From: Brevibacterium marinum
GTDB taxonomy: Bacteria; Actinomycetota; Actinomycetes; Actinomycetales; Brevibacteriaceae
Assembly (NCBI RefSeq): GCF_011927955.1
Contig: NZ_JAATJN010000001.1
Coordinates: 3,720,001-3,784,000, forward strand
Reading direction: 5' to 3'
DNA: 64,000 nt
The notes beneath the pieces were generated by a model. That model had not been told where the DNA came from, did no database searches, and saw only the letters and a list, made by a program, of their open reading frames with translations. Positions 1-7,912 of the stretch are shown piece after piece (the first letter of the stretch is position 1; each line of letters starts with the position of its first letter). The translations under genes and the position numbers were made by a program.

Positions 1-1170
1 CGACTTGCGGATCTCGCCGAAGGCCTTGTCGTCGATCTCGGCGCCGATCTTCTTCTCCAGGCGCTGTGTCTCCGCGGCGAGCACGTCCTTCGCGTGGCTG
101 CGCAGGGCCGTGACCGTGGGTGCCACGGATCGTTCCTTGGCGCCGGAGGCGAGCTTGCCCAACTCCTCCTGAATGATCGCACGCACCGCTTCGACGGTCT
201 CGACGACCGCGGCATCTCGATCCTTCGCGGAGTTGGTGAGCATGGTCCGGATCTCGCCGAGGCCGAAGAGCGCGACGTGTTCGAACTCGCGGACGGTGGG
301 ATCGATGTCGTGAGGCAGGGCGAGGTCGACGAAGGCCTTGTTCGCTGCGCCCTTGGGGTTCTGGGACAGTCCGGCCTGGATGTCCTCGCGGGTGACGACG
401 ACGCCCCTGGCTCCGGTGCAGGAGATGATGAGGTCCGCGTCGGCGATCTCCTCGGCCAGGATCCTCGAGCTCAGTTCCCGGGCGCGTCCGCCCACCTCGG
501 CGACGAGGCGCTCGGCCTTGTCCACGGTCCGATTGAGCACAGTGGTCTGGGCCACGCCTTCCTTGTGCAGACCCGAAACGACTAGGCCTGACATGGCGCC
601 GGCACCGATGACCAGCGCGTTCGCGGCCCGCAGCGAACCGACGTGGGCCTGTGAGGCTTCGAGTGCGGCGGAGAAGAGCGAACGGGCGACCTCGTCGAGA
701 CCGGTCTCGGAGTGGGCCCTCTTGCCCACACGCAGGCTCTGCTGCAGGGCGTGGGAGAGGTCGGAGGTCAGCGCCTCCGCCTGCAGCGAGTCGGTGAACG
801 TCGCACGCAGCTGTCCCAGGATCTGGGCTTCGCCGATCGCCATCGAGTCGAGACCGCAGGCGACCTTGAGCAGGTGCTCCAGAGCCTGGGTGTCGTAGTG
901 TGCGTAGAAGTGGCCCGCGATGTCCTGCCACTCTTTGTCGATCGAGGACACGAGGGCGTTGCCGAGGTCGGCGAGCCCACCGTGGAATGCGGTGACATCG
1001 GCGATGAGCTCGAGGCGGTTGCACGTCGAGAGGACGGCGATTCCTTCGACGTTGTCACCGGCCAGGGCGTCGGCGCGCAGCGCGCCGACCTCACCGGCTC
1101 CGAATGCGAGAGCGTCCAACATGTCGATCGGGGCCGACTGATGGGAAATGCCGAGAACCAAGAGAGTCAA
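1..1170 (-). CDS. hemA: Glutamyl-tRNA reductase (partial, C-terminus off the left edge)
   Basis: GluTR reduces glutamyl-tRNA(Glu) to glutamate-1-semialdehyde, the first committed step of C5-pathway tetrapyrrole synthesis. About 390 codons are visible; the family is usually somewhat longer, so the C-terminal dimerisation part is cut by the window edge. The N-terminus has the family opening LVLGISHQSAP and the catalytic STCNRLE motif (Cys about residue 50). A GLDSMAIGEAQILGQ block and a Rossmann GAGAMSG NADPH-binding segment follow. I chose the TTG start at 1170: it follows AGGAG by eight bases, and TTGA overlaps the TGA stop of rex, so the two genes are translationally coupled. Placement right after rex is the classic actinobacterial arrangement linking haem synthesis to NADH/NAD+ sensing. 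Confidence 0.96.
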   Translation of the reverse strand, partial: MTLLVLGISHQSAPIDMLDALAFGAGEVGALRADALAGDNVEGIAVLSTCNRLELIADVTAFHGGLADLGNALVSSIDKEWQDIAGHFYAHYDTQALEHLLKVACGLDSMAIGEAQILGQLRATFTDSLQAEALTSDLSHALQQSLRVGKRAHSETGLDEVARSLFSAALEASQAHVGSLRAANALVIGAGAMSGLVVSGLHKEGVAQTTVLNRTVDKAERLVAEVGGRARELSSRILAEEIADADLIISCTGARGVVVTREDIQAGLSQNPKGAANKAFVDLALPHDIDPTVREFEHVALFGLGEIRTMLTNSAKDRDAAVVETVEAVRAIIQEELGKLASGAKERSVAPTVTALRSHAKDVLAAETQRLEKKIGAEIDDKAFGEIRKS

Positions 1171-1862
1171 TTCCTGTGCTCCTCAAAACCTGGATTGACC
1201 GGTGCCGAATCAAGCGCCGAATAGTATGCGAGTACTTGCAGCTCACTGGCCAGATCGACTTGGTGCACGCGGACCGAGTCCGGGGCGTCGAGCACGGTGG
1301 GTGCGAAGTTCAGGATTCCGCGCACGCCTGCATCGGCGGCGATGTGCGCCGCCGCTGGTGCCGCGGATGCGGGTACTGCCATGACGACGAGGTCGATGTC
1401 CTCGGGCCAGGTGGGCAGCTCACTGAGGTGCGAGACCGGCAGGGTGCCGATCACGGTTCCGATCTTGGACTCATCGGTGTCGAAGATCGCGGTGAGTGAG
1501 AGACCACGGCGCCGGAAGCCCGCGTAGTCGGCCAGGGCCGAGCCGAGCCGTCCGGCTCCGATGATGGCCACGGTGCGCGCCCGGTCGAGACCGAGGAAGC
1601 TGCGCAGACTCGAGGCCAGGTCCTCACAGGTGTAGCCGACTCCGCGCCGACCCGAACGCCCCAACTGGGACAGGTCCTTGCGCAGAACCGACGACGACAC
1701 GCCGCTGCGGGCAGCCAACGCCTCCGAGGAGATGGTCGACTGGCCCGTCGCGGCGATCGTCTCGACCGTCTGCAGGTAGATCGGGAGTCGGGCGATGACG
1801 CGTTCGGGCACGTCCTTGCGAACGACACCCTCAAGACTGTTGGCGGACAGAATCTCGCCCAC
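1167..1862 (-). CDS. rex: Redox-sensing transcriptional repressor Rex
   Basis: Rex is a dimeric repressor that senses the NADH/NAD+ ratio and controls respiratory and haem genes. The 231-residue product is of family length. An N-terminal winged helix (roughly residues 20-75, with SGVSSSVLRKDLSQLG) is followed by a Rossmann NAD(H)-binding domain containing GAGRLGSAL (about 102-110) and the usual C-terminal helix that swaps between subunits. The start is GTG at 1862 behind a GGAGTG sequence. The stop overlaps the hemA start (TTGA), so rex and hemA are co-transcribed, and Rex is likely to autoregulate the pair as in Streptomyces; this is inferred from the family. I did not confirm a Rex operator in the short upstream gap. 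Confidence 0.95.
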   Translation of the reverse strand: MGEILSANSLEGVVRKDVPERVIARLPIYLQTVETIAATGQSTISSEALAARSGVSSSVLRKDLSQLGRSGRRGVGYTCEDLASSLRSFLGLDRARTVAIIGAGRLGSALADYAGFRRRGLSLTAIFDTDESKIGTVIGTLPVSHLSELPTWPEDIDLVVMAVPASAAPAAAHIAADAGVRGILNFAPTVLDAPDSVRVHQVDLASELQVLAYYSALDSAPVNPGFEEHRN

Positions 1863-1889
1863 GAAAACGCGTCACTCCTTCAATCGATC

Positions 1890-2135
1890 TCATGCGCCCA
1901 GAGCCTCGATGGCCCTCGACAGCCGGTCCGCATCCACCCGATGGAAACTGTGCTGACGCCCGTCGAGCAGGACGACCGGGACGTCCCAGCCGTACTGTCC
2001 GGACAGATCGTCATCGGTGTCGATGTCGATCTCCGTCACTTTCACGTCCCTGCCGGCCACAGCCTCGGCGACGGCCTCCCTGGCTGTTTCGCACAGATGG
2101 CAGTCGACGCGTGTCAGGAAGGTCAATGCGACCAC
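1890..2135 (-). CDS. Glutaredoxin-like (DUF836) thioredoxin-fold protein
   Basis: A small thioredoxin-fold protein of about 81 residues with a CHLC redox motif near its N-terminus and a VPVVLLDG cis-Pro segment, typical of the glutaredoxin family/DUF836. A longer reading frame starts at 2162, but GTG at 2135 is preferred because GAGGAG lies six bases upstream and the shorter protein begins directly with the first beta strand (VALTFLTRVDC). It is the counterpart of the gene that precedes hemA in mycobacteria (Rv0508). It lies 27 bp upstream of rex, so it probably heads the grx-rex-hemA transcript and may link thiol redox state with this locus. Its substrate is unknown. Confidence 0.85.
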   Translation of the reverse strand: MVALTFLTRVDCHLCETAREAVAEAVAGRDVKVTEIDIDTDDDLSGQYGWDVPVVLLDGRQHSFHRVDADRLSRAIEALGA

Positions 2136-2163
2136 TGCACACTCCTCATCGGGTGACAACAAA

Positions 2164-2190
2164 CCCCGCCGAAATCGGATTCGAGCGGGG
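2164..2190 (-). terminator. Terminator hairpin between the bS22 gene and the glutaredoxin-like gene
   Basis: On the minus strand CCCCGC and GCGGGG form a six-pair GC stem, with additional partial pairing inside the loop, followed by GTTTGTTG. It lies just downstream of the bS22 stop (2214) and ends before the glutaredoxin start, so it probably separates the two transcripts. Confidence 0.6.
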
Positions 2191-2213
2191 GCGTAGGACC
2201 GTACCTGGTCTTA

Positions 2214-2309
2214 CTACTTGTTGCGACGCTGGTGACGTGTCTTGCGAAGCTGCTTACGGTGCTTCTTCTTCGACATACGCTTGCGACGCTTCTTGATGAC
2301 TGAGCCCAC
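2214..2309 (-). CDS. Small basic ribosomal protein bS22 (AURKAIP1/COX24 domain)
   Basis: A 31-residue, extremely Lys/Arg-rich peptide (MGSVIKKRRKRMSKKKHRKQ...). It matches the AURKAIP1/COX24-type protein now known as bS22 in actinobacterial small ribosomal subunits. The stop is at 2214. The GTG start at 2309 gives the conserved MGSVxKKRRKR opening and follows an AAGGGG ribosome-binding site by seven bases. The gene is too short for routine gene finders and lies inside a much longer spurious frame. Its position between proC-region genes and hemA agrees with mycobacteria (Rv0500B). Family identification rests on sequence resemblance only. Confidence 0.88.
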   Translation of the reverse strand: MGSVIKKRRKRMSKKKHRKQLRKTRHQRRNK

Positions 2310-2482
2310 GCGGGTACCCCTTGTGATCGTCGGTGGAGGTGAACATCGGGTGCCCACCCATTGAACTAACCGTGCAATTCTATCGCTTGGGCCTCTGCTT
2401 TCCCAAAACTGTGTCGAGATGCACAGAGGCTCTCTCCTGATCGACGGATCGCACTCCGGCACCCTAGCCGAGGACGCGGGCA

Positions 2483-3679
2483 TCAGTCGAAGTACGGGTC
2501 GAGACCGAAGAACGGGAACAGGTTCTTGCGCGTGCCCATCACGGCCCGGTCGAGTTCGGATTCGGGGTCGAAGCCGTTCGCCCACCGGGTGAAGGCACCG
2601 TCGAAGCCGTCGGTCATCGACAGCGGCGCTTCGCGGCCCGTCTTCGTCTGCGCATAGTCGGCCCAGCGGCCGGGGATGCGGGCACCGGGATCGATGTCGA
2701 GTCCCGCGGAGATCGCCAGCACATTGGTCCATGCGCGCGGCACCACGTCGATGATGGAGTAGCCGCCTCCCCCGACGGCCAGCCACTTGCCACCCGTGTG
2801 TTCGGCCGCGAGGTCGCGAACCCATTCGGTGGCCACCCGCATCGCGTCCACGCTCAGCCTCATGTGCGTCAGAGGGTCGCTGCGGTGGCCGTCGCAGCCG
2901 TGCTGGGAGACGATGATCTGCGGTTCGAATCCGTCGACGAGCGCGGGGATCGTGGCGTCGAAGGCCCGCAGCCAGTCCGCGTCGAGGGTTCGCGGCGGCA
3001 GCGCGATGTTCGACGCCGAGGCGGCCGCGCGCAGTCCCCCGATGTCCGCGGGGTAGCCGGAGCCCGGAAACAGGAACTTCCCGGATTCGTGCATCGAGAC
3101 CGTGAGCACCCGAGGATCGTCCCAGAAGAACTTCTCCACTCCGTCGCCGTGGTGGGCGTCGAGGTCGATGTAGGCGATGCGTTCGTAGCCGGCCCCCAAG
3201 AACTCGGTGATGGCTCCTGCGATGTCGTTGTAGACGCAGAAGCCGCTCGCATGGTCAGGCATCGCGTGGTGCATCCCGCCGGTGAAATTCACGGCGTGGG
3301 AGTAGCCGCCGGAGATGATGGCCCGGGCCGAGTCGACCGAGCCTTGGAACAGCATCGCCGAGGCGGAATGCATGTTCTCGAACCCGGGGACGTCCTCGGT
3401 GCCGATGCCGTACTTCTTCGCTTCCGCGTCGCTGAGGCCGACACCGTCTCCGGTCCTCTTCACCGCCGCGATGAAGTCGGTGTCGTGGAGGTGGGCCAGC
3501 GTGTCCTCTTCGACCTCGCCGACACCCTGGACATGGACGTTGTCGGCGTCGAAGAGGCCGAAGTCCATGGCCAGCTTCGCGGTCAGATCGAGTCTGAGGG
3601 GATGCATGGGATGGCTGGGACCGAAGTTGTACCCGGTCACCGCATCGTCCCAGACGACATACACATCGCTATCGGCCAT
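2483..3679 (-). CDS. acuC: Acetoin utilization protein AcuC, histone-deacetylase-family deacetylase
   Basis: The 398-residue product belongs to the class I/II histone deacetylase fold; in Bacillus AcuC removes acetyl groups from acetyl-CoA synthetase and related lysines. The zinc-hydrolase motifs are all present: GGMHH (tandem His about 137-138), YIDLDAHHGDG (about 170-180, metal ligands D and H) and SQHGCDGHRSDPLTHM further on. I chose ATG 3679 because a TAGCAT box lies exactly seven bases upstream, the geometry of a leaderless transcript, and no ribosome-binding site precedes it; an in-frame ATG at 3700 is possible. An acetate uptake system lies about 5 kb away, compatible with a role in acetate metabolism, but this linkage is inference. 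Confidence 0.9.
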   Translation of the reverse strand: MADSDVYVVWDDAVTGYNFGPSHPMHPLRLDLTAKLAMDFGLFDADNVHVQGVGEVEEDTLAHLHDTDFIAAVKRTGDGVGLSDAEAKKYGIGTEDVPGFENMHSASAMLFQGSVDSARAIISGGYSHAVNFTGGMHHAMPDHASGFCVYNDIAGAITEFLGAGYERIAYIDLDAHHGDGVEKFFWDDPRVLTVSMHESGKFLFPGSGYPADIGGLRAAASASNIALPPRTLDADWLRAFDATIPALVDGFEPQIIVSQHGCDGHRSDPLTHMRLSVDAMRVATEWVRDLAAEHTGGKWLAVGGGGYSIIDVVPRAWTNVLAISAGLDIDPGARIPGRWADYAQTKTGREAPLSMTDGFDGAFTRWANGFDPESELDRAVMGTRKNLFPFFGLDPYFD

Positions 3680-3686
3680 GCAGACC

Positions 3687-3692
3687 ATGCTA
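3687..3692 (-). promoter_or_regulatory. -10 box of leaderless acuC
   Basis: TAGCAT on the minus strand, seven bases before ATG 3679. A start site 6-7 bases downstream would fall on the start codon. No clear -35 is seen. Confidence 0.55.
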
Positions 3693-3734
3693 TATGGCAC
3701 AGCTCACCTACGGAGATTCCGGCCCGGCGGGATC

Positions 3735-3740
3735 TACCAT
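3735..3740 (+). promoter_or_regulatory. -10 box of leaderless trkH
   Basis: TACCAT, seven bases before GTG 3748, back-to-back with the acuC box 43 bases away. No Shine-Dalgarno sequence precedes the GTG. Confidence 0.55.
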
Positions 3741-3747
3741 AGAGCTT

Positions 3748-5157
3748 GTGTCCAAGAATTCCACGCAGCGCCTCGACCGGTTCCTGCGACCGGGCCGGTG
3801 GATCCGCGATTTCGTCGACGACCTCGCCGTCGCCTCACCGGCACGCCTCGCGATCGGCTCCTTCGTCGCTGTCGTGGCACTCTTCGCGATCCTTTTGATG
3901 CTGCCGGCCAGCATGCGCGACCCCGGCTCCGTGCCGCAGGCCGAGCACATCGCGAATGCGGTCTTCGTGGCCGTGTCCTCTGTCTGCGTCACCGGCCTGA
4001 CACCCGTGGTGACGGAGAGCTACTGGTCGGATTTCGGGATCTCGGTCATCACCGCCGGCATCCAGGTCGGCGGACTCGGCATCCTCACCCTCGCCTCGGT
4101 GCTGGGCATGGCGGTCTCCCGACGGTTGGGAGTGCGGCAGCGCCTCATCGCCCAGCAGGCCACCTCGGCGCTCAATCTGGGTCAGGTCGGCACTCTGCTC
4201 AAAACCGTGGTCATCACCATCGTCACCGCCGAGGCGATCCTCGCCGTGCTGCTGTTCCCGCGGTTCCTCATCCGCGGCGAGAACCTCGGCGATGCCCTCT
4301 GGTACTCGGTGTTCTACTCGATCTCGTCGTTCAACAACGCGGGGTTCACGATCCACCCGGGCGGCGGCGCGTATTTCGCCTCCGATCCGTGGATCCTCTC
4401 ACTGCTCATGCTCGGCGTCTTCGTCGGGGCGCTGGGGTTCCCGGTCGTGCTCATGATCGCGTTGCAGTGGAACCACCCCAAACGGTGGGATCTGCACACG
4501 AAACTGACGCTGACGACGACGACCGCGGTCCTGGCCGTCGGACTCCTGTTCCTGCTCATCTTCGAATCCGCCAATCCGGCGACTCTGGGCGACAAGGGCG
4601 CAGGCCACACGTTCGTCGAAGTCCTGTTCATGGCGGTGATGCCGCGTTCGGGCGGTTTCGCGACCATGGACATCGCCGATATGAGCCAGTCCTCGCACCT
4701 GCTCATGGATCTCATGATGTTCATCGGCGGAGGGTCCTCGTCGACGGCCGGCGGCATCAAGGTCACGACCGTCGCCGTGCTGATCCTGGCCGCTATCGCC
4801 GAGGCCCGCGGGCTGCAGGACGTACACATCTTCGGCCGTCGACTGACCTCCTCGACGATCAAACTCTCGATCTCGGTGCTGCTGACCGGCGCGATCATCG
4901 TCTTCGTCGGGACCCTGGCAATGCTCCAGATCAGCGCAGACCCCCTCGACAAGGTGCTGTTCGAGGTGATCTCCGCATTCGGCACCGTGGGCTTGAGCTC
5001 TGGGGTCTCCGCCACTGTGAGCGAAGCGGGCCTGTACTGCCTGTCCGTGATCATGCTCATCGGCCGCCTCGGTACGATTACACTGGCGGCAGCCCTGTCC
5101 ATGCAGGACTCCGCTCGCCTGTACCGCTATCCCGAAGAAAGGCCGGTCGTTGGCTAA
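3748..5157 (+). CDS. TrkH/KtrB-family potassium uptake membrane subunit
   Basis: The 469-residue membrane protein is the ion-translocating subunit of a Trk/Ktr potassium transporter. It has the four pore-loop repeats of this superfamily, recognisable by SVCVTGLTPV, SSFNNAGFTI, MPRSGGFATMD and AFGTVGLSSGV, each carrying the selectivity-filter glycine, separated by hydrophobic helices. A GGGSSSTAGGIKVTT segment in the third repeat matches the intramembrane gate loop of KtrB. The start is taken as GTG 3748, giving a cytoplasmic N-terminus before the first helix. The next gene overlaps by eight bases and encodes the regulatory RCK subunit. Sodium dependence cannot be read from sequence. Confidence 0.93.
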   Translation: MSKNSTQRLDRFLRPGRWIRDFVDDLAVASPARLAIGSFVAVVALFAILLMLPASMRDPGSVPQAEHIANAVFVAVSSVCVTGLTPVVTESYWSDFGISVITAGIQVGGLGILTLASVLGMAVSRRLGVRQRLIAQQATSALNLGQVGTLLKTVVITIVTAEAILAVLLFPRFLIRGENLGDALWYSVFYSISSFNNAGFTIHPGGGAYFASDPWILSLLMLGVFVGALGFPVVLMIALQWNHPKRWDLHTKLTLTTTTAVLAVGLLFLLIFESANPATLGDKGAGHTFVEVLFMAVMPRSGGFATMDIADMSQSSHLLMDLMMFIGGGSSSTAGGIKVTTVAVLILAAIAEARGLQDVHIFGRRLTSSTIKLSISVLLTGAIIVFVGTLAMLQISADPLDKVLFEVISAFGTVGLSSGVSATVSEAGLYCLSVIMLIGRLGTITLAAALSMQDSARLYRYPEERPVVG

Positions 5158-5812
5158 CGAACACTCCTCAATCCTGGTCATCGGCCTCGGACGCTTCGGT
5201 TCTTCGACGGCAGCCACCCTGGCCCGATTGGGCCGCGAGGTGATGGCGATCGAGCACAGTGCCGAACTGGTCAAGGACTGGAGCGGGAAGCTCACACACG
5301 TCGTCGAAGCCGATGCCACGAACATCGATGCGCTGCGGCAGGTGGGCGCCGGTGACTTCTCCACCGCGGTCGTCGGCATCGGGACCTCGATCGAGGACAG
5401 CGTGCTGACGACGGCCAATCTCGTCGATCTGGGCGTGGGGCAGGTGTGGGCGAAGGCCATCTCCCCCTCGCACGGCAAGATCCTGCATCGCATCGGCGCC
5501 CACCACGTCCTCTACCCCGAATCGGATGCCGGCAGGCGGGTGGCGCACCTGGTGAGTTCGCGGATGATGGAGTACATCGAATTCGACGAGGGTCACTTCG
5601 CGGTCGTGAAGATGCGGCCTCCACGCGAGATCCAGGGCTTCACGCTCGGCGAGTCGGGAGTGCGCGACAAGTACGGTGTCACGATCGTGGGCATCAAGAG
5701 TCCCGGCCGCGACTTCACCTACGCCGAGCCCACGACGCGTGTGGGCAAGCAGGACCTCCTCATCGTCGCCGGCCACGTTGAGCTGCTCGGGCGCTTCGCC
5801 GGCCGCCCCTAG
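5150..5812 (+). CDS. TrkA/KtrA-family potassium uptake regulatory subunit (RCK)
   Basis: The 220-residue cytoplasmic gating subunit of the Trk/Ktr system binds nucleotides and opens or closes the TrkH/KtrB partner. An N-terminal RCK_N Rossmann domain starts with VIGLGRFGSSTA (about residues 10-20) and has the acidic ribose-binding EADATN further on; a TrkA_C domain occupies about residues 135-215. Translation starts at TTG 5150 inside the end of trkH, after an AAAGG sequence, indicating coupling and roughly stoichiometric production. A GC-rich repeat tract begins shortly after the stop. Confidence 0.93.
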   Translation: MANEHSSILVIGLGRFGSSTAATLARLGREVMAIEHSAELVKDWSGKLTHVVEADATNIDALRQVGAGDFSTAVVGIGTSIEDSVLTTANLVDLGVGQVWAKAISPSHGKILHRIGAHHVLYPESDAGRRVAHLVSSRMMEYIEFDEGHFAVVKMRPPREIQGFTLGESGVRDKYGVTIVGIKSPGRDFTYAEPTTRVGKQDLLIVAGHVELLGRFAGRP

Positions 5813-5839
5813 CCGCTGCAGCGCAGCTGCGACGCGGGA

Positions 5840-6030
5840 CGCCGCGGCGCGGTGGTGCGGTGAGCGGTGGTGCGCTGGGTGGCGGCGCGGGGTACGGTGC
5901 GGTGGGTGGCGGCGCGGGGTACGGTGCGGTGGTGCGGTGCGGCGCGGGGGCGCGCTGGCTGCGGCGGTGCGCTGGGTGCGGCGCGGGGGGCGCGCTGGGT
6001 GCGGCGGTGCGCTGGGTGCGGCGGCAAATC
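5840..6030. repeat. GC-rich tandem repeats downstream of trkA
   Basis: The 316-bp convergent gap between trkA and the AbiEi-like gene holds almost pure G/C/T tandem repeats. A 27-bp unit is duplicated exactly (5877-5903 and 5904-5930). A second unit of about 40 bp is duplicated with few differences (5951-5990 and 5991-6030). The open frames through it encode only Gly/Ala/Arg or Pro/His/Ala low-complexity sequence and have no credible start, so I do not call a gene. The remainder, 6031-6128, shows nothing recognisable. Confidence 0.8.
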
Positions 6031-6128
6031 AGCATCAGCTTGCTAATCGTGCACTGGTGCAGCACTTGTGCGGTACGTGGGCACGCACACCAAGCGGTGG
6101 CTTCGCAATGCCGCCGCGATGCCTCGGT

Positions 6129-7247
6129 TCAGCGCCGCGTTGCAGTACGCAACCAAGGTGCCTGGCCGTAAAGTTTGGTCGCGAAAGCTTCCAGATCGAC
6201 GGACTCAGCGAAACTGAGCCGGACGATCCGGTACCCCATTGCGACGAGGCGGTTGTATTGCCCGGATTCCTTCCGCATCAGGGTGAAACCGTTATCGACG
6301 TACTTCGTCAGACCGTCCACAAGAATGATCGTCTTTGAGTCCCTGTGCATGAAATCGACTCGTGCGATGCGCCGGTTCTCATCGAACACATCGACCTGCT
6401 GGTCAAAACCCGTGATCTTGAGGAGTGCGAGGTTGTAGGCGCAACGGCTTTCGGCATAGCTCTCCGACAGTGGACTGATGAAGGCAAGAAGTCGCTCTGC
6501 CCTGCGGTGCCCTTTCGAAAGCCTTTCGAGGACCGGGACAAAGCTCTCATCGATATTCGCTCGTGCGAGCCGTCCGAGGTTGTTCGGATATCCGAATCGT
6601 GCCGCATTGTCTGCATTGGCATCCGAGCCGAATACAGCTCTGCGCAGGACCTGCTCCAGCGCCGCGAACGCCTCCGGCTCCCCCAACTGTCCGATGAGGT
6701 CAAGGGCAGTTCTCGCGGGTGAGGTGAGCACCATTTTGCCGATGTGCACAGAATCTTCTGCCGGTATCGATCTGGTCGTCCGGGACACGTCATTGCTCTT
6801 CCAGCGACGGGAGGGATTCGCCACATGGATCAGTCCGCGTGGTGGCCGGTACAACGGCAGATCATGGATGTAGGCCGCCGAGACTCCGCACACTGTATCG
6901 TCGGACCGGTACAGCGGATACGACGCCACTCTGACTTTCTCGATTGTGTCCAGCAGGGCGAAGCTCCTCCGTCCCGTAGTGTCCGTCTGTTCGTCGACCT
7001 TCCTGATCCACGACTCGTCGGTGATGAGATCCATGATTTTGGTGTGACGAGGGTTTTGGCATCTGGCAACGATCGTATACATCCCATACGTGAGCTTGAG
7101 CAGGCAACAGCCGATGGCACTGCTGATAGTGCGACTGAAGATGTTGTTGGCAGCCAATTCCCGATTTCGCACGATATTGTACATGGACCAATATTCGAGA
7201 GCGGCTGCGGCACCGTTCAATAGGCTCACGCGGCCCTGTGGAGACAT
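6129..7247 (-). CDS. Orphan AbiEi-type antitoxin/DUF559-like protein
   Basis: Up to 372 residues. The N-terminal part (IVRNRELAANNIFSRTIS, then LLKLTYGMYTI) looks like the winged helix of type IV antitoxin AbiEi-family regulators. The middle contains TSPARTALDLIGQLGEPEA, also typical. The C-terminus (RVDFMHRD, IILVDGLTKY, LVAMGYRIVRL) is the Vsr/DUF559 nuclease-like domain usual in actinobacterial AbiEi proteins; the position that is usually Glu before VDG is Leu here, so catalysis is doubtful. No AbiEii nucleotidyltransferase toxin lies nearby. The start is uncertain: ATG 7247, or ATG 7184 before MYNIVRN. Base composition is clearly lower in GC than the neighbours, suggesting transfer or rapid drift. 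Function is unknown. Confidence 0.7.
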   Translation of the reverse strand: MSPQGRVSLLNGAAAALEYWSMYNIVRNRELAANNIFSRTISSAIGCCLLKLTYGMYTIVARCQNPRHTKIMDLITDESWIRKVDEQTDTTGRRSFALLDTIEKVRVASYPLYRSDDTVCGVSAAYIHDLPLYRPPRGLIHVANPSRRWKSNDVSRTTRSIPAEDSVHIGKMVLTSPARTALDLIGQLGEPEAFAALEQVLRRAVFGSDANADNAARFGYPNNLGRLARANIDESFVPVLERLSKGHRRAERLLAFISPLSESYAESRCAYNLALLKITGFDQQVDVFDENRRIARVDFMHRDSKTIILVDGLTKYVDNGFTLMRKESGQYNRLVAMGYRIVRLSFAESVDLEAFATKLYGQAPWLRTATRR

Positions 7248-7689
7248 GCTCTTCGCCCACAGGATTCATGCACTCGAGTCACGGCATCGTCCACAACGAA
7301 GCGAACTCGAGTTGCTGACGAATTCGGCGGTGGCCGCGACGGACTTTGCATTGCCAGAGAAGGGACGAAGAGGTGCAAGGACAGCTCCACGCGCACTCGC
7401 TTGCTCGAGCACTCGCTTCAGCCTCGTCTTCACAGTGCCGATTCTTGGTGACCGTATCCACAACCGCTGGGCATAAGTGCCTAGGTGGAGCACTAGCGAC
7501 GCACCCTTGCACCTCTGGCAAGCGGAGCCGACTTTCGGCAGTAAAGGCGCAGTAAAGGCGCGGAAAGAACGCGGTTGGAGTTGCGGCCTGCGAGGAAAAA
7601 CGGACGCTCAGCCACTCGAGTGCTCACCCAGTTGTCGGGCACTCACCCGCCAGCATGAACAAGCGGCAACGTGTACCACCGCTGGTGAG
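7248..7689. other. Intergenic stretch without a recognisable gene
   Basis: 442 bp between the AbiEi-like gene and tRNA-Gly. Frames are short and give no family-like protein. I see only a small direct repeat (GCAGTAAAGGC twice near 7540-7560) and several CTCGAG-type palindromes. It adjoins the 3' side of the tRNA, a common integration position, but I could not find a second copy of the tRNA end as an attachment site. Confidence 0.5.
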
Positions 7690-7760
7690 AGCGGGCGACG
7701 GGAATCGAACCCGCGTCATCGGCTTGGGAAGCCGAGGCTCTACCATTAAGCTACGCCCGC
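7690..7760 (-). tRNA. tRNA-Gly (anticodon CCC)
   Basis: The minus strand folds as a 71-nt cloverleaf: acceptor GCGGGCG paired with CGCCCGC, D-arm GCTTAATGGTAGAGC, anticodon stem TCGGC/GCCGA around loop TTCCCAA (anticodon CCC, reads GGG), and T-arm CGGGTTCGAATCCCG. The discriminator is T, as usual for bacterial tRNA-Gly. CCA is not encoded. It stands alone. Confidence 0.95.
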
Positions 7761-7912
7761 GCTTGCCGTCTGAACCCGGCCCTCCAGTGCGGATCACCGT
7801 CCTCTGCTGTGGGCCGCCACTGACGACTCGTTTCCAGTGTATCTTCTCAGCGCGAAGATCTGTGCAAGGTGGTCGGCCCCGATATCACTTTCCCACCGGA
7901 GTCGGCGTCAAC

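Noticed and set aside
2798-3742. Long plus-strand frame of 314 codons opposite acuC
   Set aside because: It is the complement of acuC in a GC-rich genome; the product is Arg/Gly/Val-rich without any family motif, while acuC has all deacetylase motifs.
5840-6030. Gly-rich PE-PGRS-like protein in the repeats after trkA
   Set aside because: No start codon with a ribosome-binding site or promoter box, no signal or domain, and the frame breaks at the repeat end.
7690-7760. Attachment site of an integrated element at tRNA-Gly
   Set aside because: No second copy of the tRNA 3' end was found on the left side of the atypical region and no integrase is present.
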